A stretch of 64,000 bases of DNA from Clusia tigrina (lineage: Eukaryota > Arthropoda > Insecta > Diptera > Clusiidae): assembly GCA_920105625.2 (NCBI GenBank), contig OV050032.1:15571062-15635061 (forward strand). Reading direction: 5' to 3'. The notes below the pieces were generated by a model. That model made no database searches. It worked only from the letters and a program-made list of their open reading frames with translations, and had not been told where the DNA came from. The number at the start of each line of letters is the position of its first letter. Positions within the stretch are counted from its first letter, which is position 1. Both the position numbers and the translations under genes were made by a program. Of the stretch, positions 36,898-52,989 are shown piece after piece.

Positions 36898-37120
36898 GGT
36901 CTTCAACGAAGGCGATATAGCACTATGTTCATATGTGCCCAAGAAGAACAAAGCGGTAATTTTGCTGTCGACACAACATTATACTTGCGGTGTGGACATG
37001 CAAACTGAAAAGAAGAAGCGGTTTGCTATTTTGGATTACAACGCCAACAAATCGGGCGTTGATACAATGGATAAATCGAAACAAAAAAAAAATGTAAAAA
37101 AAAAATGCGTTTTCATATAA
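36898..37120 (+). pseudogene. piggyBac-type transposase fragment
   Basis: The frame reads FNEGDIALCSYVPKKNKA, VILLS, then a Lys-rich linker and AILDYNANKSGVDTMDKS before a stop. The YVPKKNKAVILLS and GVDTMD segments are hallmarks of the DDE_Tnp_1_7 (piggyBac) catalytic domain; the Asp of GVD is, from family knowledge, in the last catalytic segment. Everything upstream of this segment is replaced by the 190-bp satellite, and the Cys-rich C terminus is absent. At 37141, AGGTCCCTGTGGACCTT repeats the satellite's palindrome with one change, bracketing the remnant. Dead copy. Confidence 0.85.
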
Positions 37121-39811
37121 AATTCCATACAAATAGAAATAGGTCCCTGTGGACCTTGTACTTCGTATAAGGGCAACGGATGACTCAACCGTCGGAGGGA
37201 TAAAATGAAGCTTCCCTCCCCCCCCCCCAGCGACAGGTAAGCATCCCACTGTCTATAGCAGCTCTCTGGAATACACCGAATCGAATGATGTAGACCAATA
37301 TCGCGCATGTCCTCTTAATGGCCCTGCCCTTGCAAGGTGGAAATTTCGATTCTCGAGCTAGCTAGCCTTCAGTAATATCGCTCAAGCAATATCGCTCGCT
37401 TCATCAGGGAATCGCATTGGTTTCATTGCCGTGGGGCGCCAGTTAAGGGAGTTGCGTTCTCTGTTGGCCAATCCTTCGCCTATTTGAGCATCCTTTTGCT
37501 ACCACCTTAAGCGAATCTAACCTAAAACCCGCTCTATTGTATGGATGTAAAATTCTTGTAATTAATCAAAAATGTAGCAAGTAGCATGTGTCCATCTCTC
37601 CTGGGGAGTGGCCCTTCCACCTATTACATAACGTTAAAAGAAGTAGCTACTCAAAATCCTATTTCAATACAAATTTAACATATTTCCCAGTAGGGTAACT
37701 CGGGTGGCGAATCGAACGTGGTTATGGGCAAATGGGACTAAGTGTATGGTCAAATTTGACTTAATCTGTGGTCGTACCAGGCTTGTTTGTTTTCTGTTGA
37801 TCGATCCACTAATCTTTCTTATAGCGCCTTGGAACGCTTTTATTCTGAGTCGTGTTGATTGTGTTTAACGGATTGTGTTCACAGTGTCGCACCATTTCTC
37901 ATTCCCCAACCTTTTCAAATATGGCTCATTGATAAGTAGCAAATGGCTCTACTACTTAATCATATTTGATTGAAGTTTGTCATGTGGTGCCACTCAGAGC
38001 AACTTCTTCCAAGTTCGTGTCCATCATTTAAAATACTGTTGCGGCCAGTATAAAAATATAAAAGCAGGTCGAGGACGCGATTAGCTGTAGGGTTTGAAGG
38101 CGTACCATTCAACCCAGCACATAAGATGGTTTGAAAGGGTATAAGGAACACTCACTGAGTTTGGTGTCTAAGACAGGAACCTGGTTATTTCTCATATAAA
38201 TTCTACAAATCGAAGGATGCTAAATATGAACAATTGAACATGGTAACTCGCGGGTGCCATCGCGTACTTGGACCAGCGATAAGTGATACATATGTCGGCG
38301 TTTGATTCATATTTATAAGCGTCGCTGACTCTCCTCGTCGTATGTGTAAATGGCCCGAGTGGCACATTCCCTTCAACCTCTTCGTCACCTTCAACCTCCT
38401 TATCAACAACAAAAAGACGTGAATAAATTGTTGACACATTTTTTACAATTATTTGTTTTCCTGTGAATTATAAATCAGCCTCATTCATATTCTGGCGCAT
38501 ATATTGTGTGGCTCTGCGATGTTTTGGTCGCCATACCTTCCACTGCGCGAGAGTCCTGTCCCAGTTTCAATTCGATCGCTTAGAAGTGGGTCGCATTTCC
38601 GCGCTAGGTGTAATTAGCGCACTTAAAAGTGGGAGGGCAAATAAATCAAAAGCCATTCAACTGTTGATTAATGAATGCGCACGAACGCCAAAAACAACAT
38701 AATTAGGGGCGTTGCGATTACGACAACAGCAATTAAGCCAGCCTAACGAACCGGAGTAGTTTCAACATTCTCGTTTTTTCTTGCCTTTCTTTTCCTTTTT
38801 TATCATTTGCATTGCACAAACACAAACACACACACACACACACAGACTTTCCTTTCTTACAATTAAGGCTTAAAAAAATGATTTGGTTTTTTTTTGTGAA
38901 AGGATTCAAGGATGCACACAATTTGAACTTCATTAGACGCACAACAAAGAAAATTTTAACTTGAGCACAAACCCGTGGGGCACAGGTGTGGAATGGGGGT
39001 GTGGGTGAGGTGCACGCAAAAAGGGAAAAAGTGAGAGTACTTTGAAGATTAATTGAGTGGCGTTTGAGTGCTTACGGCAAATGAACTACCAGTATCCAAA
39101 GAGGGCGCCGGAGTAGTAAGACAGAAGGGATTCTAACATATGTGCTGCACCTTCCATTACAAGTTCCATAATGAAATTTTCACATAACTAAAAGTAAGTA
39201 AAAGAATTGGTCAAAGGTGTTTACAACAAGAATTAAGCGTACTTTGCACTTGGAGCATGACTTCCAGTGAATCTGTTGCCATTTGAAGGTCATTGACCAA
39301 GATTCTCTATTCTATCATCATCACTATAGGAGACTTTGGACCAGTTCGTGAATGCCACTTTAAACAAAGTTAAATCCGTACAAATTTGGGTGGTCACCTT
39401 TAATGCAGTAAAATACTTCGAAAATCAACAGCAACAATTTAAGTCTGCGGATCAGATGGAAGATGACTGTTGCCAGGAGATGCTCCCTCTCGACGGACAA
39501 AACTTACTCTTCACAAATCGCTCATAGTGCCCAACCGATTATATGCCGCAGAAGCATGAATGAAAAAGATTTGGAAAGATACTCCGAAATGGTTAATAGC
39601 GAATTCGAGTGAATCACGAGACGCGACACACTACTCCACCGACATCGCTATAGTCAAGCGGCCATGTCGACCGAAAGTCAGACGGTGCTACATATACTCC
39701 TCTCGGATCCCAGTGGAGAACAGCGCAGAGCAGCGTGTTGGCCGTATTTGGGAACTCCAAAACAAAAACCAAAACCGATTCAGTTTTGTGATGGTTACTT
39801 CAGTAAAGAAC
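37121..39811. other. gene-free interval
   Basis: No coding exon could be supported. A C10 run lies near 37219 and a (CA)n run near 38826-38846. Short minus-strand frames around 38200-38440 overlap each other and lack homology. Confidence 0.45.
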
Positions 39812-39818
39812 GTACTAC

Positions 39819-40028
39819 CAAAGAGTATACATATATAGAGCTCGCATGACGAAAGAAGTTATTTGTTGCAAAAATTTTGTTCGAGGGATTTTCTAGTCAA
39901 CCCCTCGAACACAAATACACGCATTGCATCTCGTTTCCCCTTGCCGCTCACCGATTTTTGTGAAATCACCTTCACTGCCATTTCACAAAACTTTGAGTGA
40001 TTCAATCTCTATGTATGTATACTCTTTG
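39819..40028. mobile_element. short inverted-repeat element, copy 1
   Basis: A 210-bp element starting CAAAGAGTATAC and ending GTATACTCTTTG (perfect 12-bp inverted termini), flanked by 7-bp direct repeats GTACTAC (39812-39818 and 40029-40035). It has no coding capacity. The CA...TG ends with a 7-bp duplication fit P-superfamily or related cut-and-paste transposons (7-8 bp), but the family is not proven. Confidence 0.85.
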
Positions 40029-40568
40029 GTACTACGTATTAGGTCACACTATTTCATTCGGCATGTAGAACACCCTTTAAACCATAAACACAGTCATTTA
40101 AGAAGTCAAAGTACCACTTATTTGATCGATATAACATTCCGAGCCATATAAATCAATCCGTATGTACTTATTTTTAGAACTTTGTACTCGAAGACGTCCA
40201 TAAACGCTCAGCCCAGCTCTGTGCGGGCACACATACACTGCCCCAATTTTCCGGTGAGTGCCTCTTCAATAATTACCAGTCATGTGGGCATATTATAGCA
40301 CACTTGCACAGACTTTATTCAAGCATGCGATAAGGCCTTATCAAATTCCTTAAGTACCAAGAAGCAGCCTTAAAGAAATTCTGCCAAATTGTTGCCATAC
40401 GAGCATGGCGGCAGTTGTGGACAGACGTGCCATTGAAGTGCATCATCCATGGCCCCCCACTTCAGGTGCGAGTATGACACGAAATTGGTACTAACGCAGG
40501 CAGTGCTGTCGCCGATTGATAACAGAACAGACTTGAGCTCTTTTTACCAGCCACTCCTAAGGTAAAAG

Positions 40569-40777
40569 CAAAGAGTATACCTATAAAGAGCTCACATGAC
40601 GAACGAAATTATTGTTGCAACAATTTTGTTCGAGGGGCTTTCTAGTAAACACCTCAAATAAAAATACATGCATTGCATCTCGCTTCTCCTTGCCACTCAC
40701 CGACTTTTGTGAAATCGCCTACACTTCCATTTCACAAAATTTTTAGTGATTCAATCTCTATTTATGTATACTCTTTG
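40569..40777. mobile_element. short inverted-repeat element, copy 2
   Basis: 209 bp with the same termini as copy 1 (CAAAGAGTATAC ... GTATACTCTTTG), flanked by 7-bp direct repeats GTAAAAG (40562-40568 and 40778-40784). The interior aligns with copy 1 along its length, with scattered substitutions. Two independent insertions with different duplications only 540 bp apart establish it as a transposable family. Confidence 0.87.
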
Positions 40778-40784
40778 GTAAAAG

Positions 40785-41999
40785 CTTAATGACTCTGTCC
40801 ATATATCATGGCCATACCTAAGATAAAAGACAAATCTTCAGATCATACAAGTTGTAAGCATGCTTCATACGGGTTGCAAGCCTGTTTCATACAAGTATTA
40901 TGCATTCGTTTGGAAGTTGGCCCAAATCCATGTAAATGTAGACCGCATATGTTGGGGAACAAGAGGAAATCAATCCTTCGACTGAGGCGTATTGCATAAT
41001 AGCTACTCGCGAAGCCGGTCATGTGGACACTAAAGCGAAGCGTGTCCCTTTTCATGATCAGCCCTCCGGGTACTCCCTTCCTTTGCTCTTCAATACCAAT
41101 CAACGTCGTTTTATTTATATCCGAGATGGCGATCCAATTCAACGTGTGTTGTATGTGGGGGCCTCTACAGTATATGGAGAGATAATCGTTGGATCAAATT
41201 GAATTACATATTGCACGTATTTCATTATATTTTATTGTATGCATTTATTGTCGTAAAAATACTAACATTAAAGAGGTCTTTGCACAATTGCTTTTTAGTT
41301 GATTTTCTCCATTTTCATTAATGTTGGAAACTAAGAACTAACAACAATTATACAAAAAATAGTAATTAATTATAATTAACAATTATTACAAATGTTATTT
41401 GGTTTCAGCTTGCTTTTAATTTTTTAATATCGTCATTTATTTATATTTCTCTTAAATGCCTTTTGCAGAAATTTTGTTTTTGTTTTTGTTTTTGCTTTTA
41501 ATTGTTAATACAACAGCATAAATTGTAAATTTAAATTTTTAGAAATGCTACGTTTTTCATTGGTACATTGACACATAAAATTTTTGCAAAATGCTATCGT
41601 CCATTTTATAACAATCGAAAACAGTAAAAAGCACGATACAATACAATACACAATAAATTACCCTCCGTCCGTTCATTCGTATAAGAAGCGTTTGAGCTAA
41701 GGAACCTGCATTTTGGATTATTTTTGAACTAGTTTTCTTTCTTTTTTATGGATGTTAGCAACAATCTCCATTTTCTAATAATTTTGTTGGTCGGGTAAGT
41801 TGATGGTTGGGTGGATGGTTGGGTGCTTGATTGAATGGTTGATTGAATGTGGATGGGTGGGAGTTTGCATACGTATGATTGTTTGCTTGATACTGGGCTG
41901 ATTGAGTGATTGACTGACTGAGTAAGTGAATGAGTGGTTGCCGGCATAGCACCTTATGAAGTGCAATCTGAGCATTTAATTGGTTCCCTAGGTTGCTGT
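40785..41999. other. gene-free interval before Got1 3' end
   Basis: AT-rich sequence. A degenerate TGGTTGGG/TGATTGA repeat spans about 41785-41940. No exon is supported. Confidence 0.5.
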
Positions 42000-42004
42000 A
42001 GTGG

Positions 42005-42010
42005 TTTATT
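42005..42010 (-). terminator. poly(A) signal of Got1
   Basis: AATAAA on the minus strand, about 28 bases past the Got1 stop at 42038. It implies a very short 3' UTR unless a more distal signal is used. Confidence 0.5.
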
Positions 42011-42037
42011 CATTATTAAAGTTAGCTATTGTGCAAT

Positions 42038-47509
<5,472 letters not shown>

Positions 47510-48689
47510 GCTTGCTTCAAATCACCAGGCAACAGTTAGTATGATGATGCGCGTGTACCTCGTTGACGCTGGAATAAAACAATAAAAATTGTTATGTCAC
47601 AGATTTGAAAAGAAAAAAATCTAATTCAGTGGCTGATTGATAACTTAAAAAACTTGATTAAAACTTAATACAAAATTTTTAATTTTACCAGAAGCTTTAT
47701 ATGAAAAAAGAAAAGTGGGTGCAAACACACTTAAACCAAAAAACAAACGAACAAACGAGACGAAACAAGACTGAAACACCGGCGACCAGCCAAAATCAAC
47801 TAAACTAAATTCAGCCGAACTGTGCAGAACGGAAAATTCTTCTTACCCCTTGCAGCATGCTTCTTACCAAGAAATGAGAGAGAACTTTTCCCTTATTGAA
47901 AAATTACGCAAATTGCTCAGCTCACGTTTAGTGGGGTTATAGAGAGAGGCATAAACAAGCAGTAAAAATTAAAAAAGGTTTTTTCATATAGTATCCGAAA
48001 ATAACCTTGGAAATTGGTGAATAAATTCTCAAAAATTCACTCAAATGCACTAATTGAGCGTAGAAAGACGCAAAACAAAAAATTCAACTTAAATAATATT
48101 CCACTTGGGAAATTTATGGTTGAGAACAAAGTGAACGCTAGAAATATTTAACATAAATTTTAAGAGGACTTTTCTAGTGGATACGTAGCAATAAGTTGGT
48201 TTTACAACAACTATAACAACTAAATACAAAATCAAACGCACATTATACAAAATTCTTTTATTATGAATAACATACAATTTTATTTTCGAAAGCTTTTTTG
48301 ACCGTACGTGATAAAATCAGAAAACCTAGGTCTGTCCTGAGAGCAAAAAACTCACGTCAAAAGACGTTCACTAATCATAATTCGTAACAACGGAACCATT
48401 CGATGCAATATGCCTTGGTTGCTTCAACGTTTCCTCATGTGTATTCAGCATAAAATTTCTTTACAGACATGTAAGGCTGATGACAGAGTCGCCGTGGTCA
48501 GTGGAATCGCGCCATAATGTAACAGAAGAATTCATTTTATTGAATAAAATGGTTTAACACATTTCGTATTTACTTGTAAATAAGTTATCGCTACTGTCAA
48601 ATCATAGCTGAACTGTTGTATCTGTCTACAGATTTACTAATATTCCCGATGTGGTAGCAGTGGAATGTACCCAATAGTCTAGAGATAAT

Positions 48690-49256
48690 AGGTCTGTTCG
48701 CGACGCAAGAACTATCTGCACTTTATGCACTATCTACTCTGAATTGTGTTCGCATCGCGAATCCATTTGCACTTTCCTGCTCGCGTCGCAGAATGTTCAC
48801 ATTCAGTTCCTGAACTAACTGCACTGAAATTTTTCTAGGATTCATGTTCTGTTTTAAAAATTAAGGAACATTTTTGATTTTTTTTCTTTTATTCCCATAA
48901 TTTTAAATTGAATTATTTTTAAAATACGTACTTTCTGAAATCCAAATAATTAATAGTTATCATTTCCATTGTAAAAACGAATTTTTTTTTCTCGACAGAA
49001 CTACTTAATAATGTATCAATTATTTATTGTTTCAATAATTAATCATTTTCTTCAATTTTATTAATTATAATGCACAATTATCGAGTTCACTTAAATGTAA
49101 CAGCATTTAACTGAAAACCAAACTTGAAATTTTGAAATTTTACTGCAGTTTCCAGTTTGGGTCGCCCACGTCAAATTACTGAACTGAAACTGCACGAAGT
49201 GAACTGAAAGTGAACTCGTGGTGCGCTAGGTCTTGCGACGCAAACAAACTTAATGC
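48690..49256. mobile_element. possible non-autonomous element with imperfect inverted ends
   Basis: The left end GGTCTGTTCGCGACGCAAGA is matched in reverse by the right end, where CTAGGTCTTGCGACGCAAAC closes the segment; about 20 of 24 bases pair. The interior holds CTGCACT/GAACTGAA-type repeats near both ends. No clean target-site duplication was found, so the exact limits are uncertain. Confidence 0.4.
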
Positions 49257-49267
49257 CAATGTAAAGC

Positions 49268-49732
49268 AGAGTATACACGCGCATACTTGAATGCACGCCG
49301 GGTAGCACATTAAGTTGATATAGCCTGTTGTGACACGTCGTACATACATCATATTGAAAAAAATTTCATTGAGAATGGACGTCATGGCATCTGAAAGTGC
49401 GTACAAGATGAAAATGTGAGCTACAATTTTTTAATTTTGCTTTTGTAGAAGTAATTTTTTATTTCCCCACAACTTCGCTTTCCCCGCCAAAAGTTTCAAT
49501 AAAATCACGCTAAAACTCGCAATTTATAAGAGACATTGTACGTTAAAGTATAAACGTTGCTATGTATACCGCTCTATACATGTCATACCTGTCGCAACGA
49601 CCAAACAACAAATTGAACATTTTCAACATTATACATACTGTATGCATACTTGTATGCATACCTGACTATACACGATTCTACAAGACATCGCGCCATACCG
49701 GGTGTGCATACTAGTATGCTCGTGTATACTCT
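49268..49732. mobile_element. inverted-repeat element of about 465 bp
   Basis: The left end AGAGTATACACGCGCATACT pairs with the right end AGTATGCTCGTGTATACTCT. Pairing continues, with mismatches, for about 40 bases (ATGCAC..CCGGGTA). The interior is non-coding and AT-rich with TGTATGCATAC repeats. The outermost AGAGTATAC resembles the termini of the 210-bp elements at 39819 and 40569. No obvious duplication flanks it. Confidence 0.6.
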
Positions 49733-50206
49733 ACTTAACTAACTTTTATACGTATTGCAATTAATTTGTCTGATTAAAAAAAATTGTACTTACACCGTTT
49801 CTACAAAATGTAGACAAGTCCACATATGTATATAAATTTAATTTGATGGGTATTTGTACTACCTGATTGGTTATAAATTTGAACGAAAGTTACCACATAT
49901 TTACATATTTGGGTTGAAAAAACATACGCCTCGTCTACTTCTGCCAGTTAACAATTTTGTTTTGGTCGACAGCTGTTAAAGAAGGAACATTTTTCGAAGC
50001 AAACTGAGTCTGGCTGCGTTTATCAACGCCGCGGTCAGATATTGATATTTGTCTTTCTTTCTCCCCCACACTTTTCTGCCTTTGTTGTACTTGCATATTG
50101 GAAAAAGCTTCAGTCTGTGTGGAAAAAGGAGGTCTGAATTAAAATTTCGAGAAATTGCGTGCGTTTGAATTGAATTTGTGTAATAATTGGAAACTGGTAA
50201 AATAAT

Positions 50207-52453
50207 ATGGGAGCCGTATTGGGACTGTGTTCAGCTGCACAGGTGAGTGAATTTACGCGATATAATTGCAAAAATATGCTGACAAGGAAAAGTTTGGTTG
50301 TTTTTGTTATTGCGATGTCTCATATGTTACACACAAACACACATGCCAACATATGCTTGAGAGACAAATCGATAATATTGCAAAACGCAGTTTAATACAA
50401 TTAATTAGTATACATATTTGTTTTGTTATTATTTTTCATGCGTTCTTATATGCCTCCCCAACATATGAACACATCCGCCCAAATCGACGACCATTAAACC
50501 ACAGTGCGCTTTGTGCTGCACAGGCACTGCTGCCAGCATGTGCTGCAATGCTTGCCCTACGTGCAAGAACTCCACCTCGTCACGGTTCATGTATGCATTT
50601 ATGCTGCTGGTGGGGACTATACTTGGGGCCATTGCGCTATCACCGGGCTTGCAGGGTACTCTCCAGAAATTGCCATTTTGTATTAACTCGACGTCTACCT
50701 ACAGCTCAGAAGCATTGGATACATTCTCAGGTGGCAAACTGCAGGTGGACTGCGAATATGCGCTTGGTTATATGGCTGTTTATCGCATTTGTTTTGGTCT
50801 GGCCTGTTTCTTTGCACTGATGGCGATTATTATGGTTGGGGTGAAGAGTTCGCGAGATCCACGGTCGCACATACAAAATGAATTCTGGGGCTTGAAGTTC
50901 ATCATTTGCTTTGGTGGTACAATAGGAGCTATTTTTATACCGGATGGCTCGTTTGGTCCCACTATGATGTGGGTGGGCCTCTTTGGTGGTTTAGCCTTCA
51001 TTCTGGTTCAATTGGTAATCATTGTGGACTTCGCGCATACTGTCGCAGAGAATTGGATTGGTGAGTTTGTTAGTAATTTATTAAGTAAATTCATATTTTA
51101 TTTTCAAACTTTTGCAGAAAATGCCGTGGACAACCGTGGTTACTATTACGCTTTGGTCTCGGTCACACTAGTGAACTACGCGCTCTCATTTGTGGGCATA
51201 TCCTTGCTTTTCATTTATTTTACTCATGTAAGCAGCTAAACTAATATTTTCAAAGCGTACAAAAAAATTTTACATATTTCCTTCTTTGTAGTCTTCTGAT
51301 TGCGGCCTTAATAAGTTCTTCATCTCCTTCAACCTCATACTTACGGTGCTTGTTAGCATTTTGTCTATTCTGCCGGCTGTCCAATATAGATTGCCACACT
51401 CGGGCATCTTGCAAAGCTCTTTGGTTACACTATACACTATCTATTTGACTTGGTCTGCTGTTGCTAATAATCCAGGTTTAACTTAAATATGTGATTTATT
51501 TCTCTTTAAAATAGTTTCCATTTCTTGCAGAAAAGGAATGCAATCCGGGCATGTTCGGCAATATGGAAGGACAGAACGTTACAAACACGGCACCGCACAA
51601 CTCTAAAGTCACCTTTGATACCACTAATATAATTGGCCTAGTTGTGTGGTTGTTCTGCATTTTGTACAATTGCATCAGTTCGGCTGTGGAGGTCTCGAGA
51701 ATCAACAATGACGGCGAGAAGCGTGGTAAGTTAGTTGTTTCCAGAACTAGAATAAACTTCATCAGAAAACCTTGTTTGATATTTGGAATTTGTTTTTTCT
51801 TATTTAACTTCATTGCATTTATTTACACGCATATTTTTTTCTCCCAAACCAACTACGCGTTTACTTTTGTTTTCCATATTTTGATTAATATTTGCTAACA
51901 CCTTTTTCCTTTATTTATTTTTTCTCTGGTATTTTTATGTAACTAAATCTATGAACTAACACTCACAATTACAACAACTACGTACGTTTTGGGTGCACTG
52001 GTGCCAATTTTTAATTTAATTATCTTGAACTAACAAAAACGAAAATGATCCTTTCCAAATGAACTAACGCAGTTTTAACAGAAGCTATATCAGATACAGA
52101 AGCAGGCAGCAGTGCTGATGGTAAACTAAACACCGATAGTGAGAGTGAAGCCGTCAGCTATTCCTGGTCCATGTTCCACATTGTCTTTGTGTGCGCCTCG
52201 TTGTATGTAATGATGACTTTAACCAACTGGTACAAGTGAGTACAAAGGAAAACACATTAGTTTCTTTTTGCTATATTTATACCAAATTCAAATTCCACCT
52301 GTGTATATTTTTAGACCAAACTCAGATATTGAGCTATTTAATGCAAACGCTGCCTCCATGTGGATCAAGATTATATCCAGTTGGATGGGAATATTCATAT
52401 ACGGCTGGAGCCTGATTGCTCCAATTGTTTTGTCTAATCGCGATTTTAGTTAA
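50207..52453 (+). CDS. Serinc: serine incorporator (Serinc/TMS family)
   Basis: Seven exons: 50207-50242, 50505-51060, 51118-51227, 51292-51475, 51531-51725, 52082-52235 and 52315-52453. All junctions are GT-AG and in phase, giving 457 aa, the usual family length. The start [12 protein letters not shown] and the following Cys cluster [15 protein letters not shown] are SERINC signatures. About ten hydrophobic segments follow, with a luminal or extracellular Asn-linked site at NSTS (about residue 73) and an acidic/Ser-rich loop encoded by exon 6 ([20 protein letters not shown]). Family role: membrane proteins linked to supply of serine for phosphatidylserine and sphingolipid synthesis and to lipid handling between leaflets; cell-level function in flies is less settled. 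The first coding exon holds only 12 codons. Exon 6 has a second in-frame acceptor 9 bases upstream. Confidence 0.95.
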
Positions 52454-52584
52454 TTCGATCACCTTAAAACAAAGAAATATGAAAAAAACGATAAAAGTTC
52501 TTCACCAAGTATTAATCAAAATTGAATATCAATCCCAAACAAAAACTTTTTGCTGCTATACGCGAAAAATTAACTTGTAGTAAT

Positions 52585-52590
52585 AATAAA
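52585..52590 (+). terminator. poly(A) signal of Serinc
   Basis: AATAAA 132 bases after the Serinc stop codon. The signals of a candidate gene on the opposite strand lie only about 50-70 bases further on, so the two transcripts would end nearly face to face. Confidence 0.6.
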
Positions 52591-52637
52591 TTTCCAATAA
52601 TATAACAACGTGCATCGTCGATCAATGGATGGGCAGC

Positions 52638-52657
52638 TTTATTGAATATCTTTTATT
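52638..52657 (-). terminator. two minus-strand poly(A) signals
   Basis: AATAAA at 52657-52652 and again at 52643-52638 on the minus strand, 26 and 40 bases past the stop of the candidate small gene. The pair is independent support for a minus-strand transcript ending here. Confidence 0.5.
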
Positions 52658-52682
52658 TAAAATTGTTCACAAGCTATGAGGT

Positions 52683-52953
52683 CTACCATATCAAGGAGAC
52701 CGCCTCATTTGGCGGACAATCCGGGCAGGGCTAGTGAGATGAATTATGAAATATATTGCGCGCGCATAGTGACAGTGACAAACAAATTCTGTAAACAGCT
52801 TAATTAAATATACCTGAAGCAACTGTACTTTCAATATCCAATACTTACGCTCAGACCTTGCTTTACCTTCCACTATGACTTCACTCGACTTGTGAACATA
52901 AATAGCAGCCCAGTAGCCATCCTCACTTTGCCAATCACTTGCGGGACCTATGA
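52683..52953 (-). CDS. candidate small gene, last two exons
   Basis: Not recognised. The penultimate exon (52849 up to about 52937-52953, start uncertain) reads SDWQSEDGYWAAIYVHKSSE, then VIVEGKARSE, and ends GAGC|GTAAGTAT, a strong donor. After a 118-base intron ending CTCACTAG, the last exon 52730-52683 continues in the same phase as PCPDCPPNEAVSLIW and stops. Two AATAAA signals follow. Coding-like codon choice, a matched splice phase and correctly placed poly(A) signals together make chance unlikely. The start is unresolved: an ATG at about 53029 (MATQLNY) could be joined through a weak donor, giving a protein of only about 50 aa, or further exons lie upstream. The CPDC pair could bind metal, but no family is claimed. 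Confidence 0.45.
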
Positions 52954-52989
52954 CTTGTGAAATGTTTTAAATAAAAACCCATTAAACAA

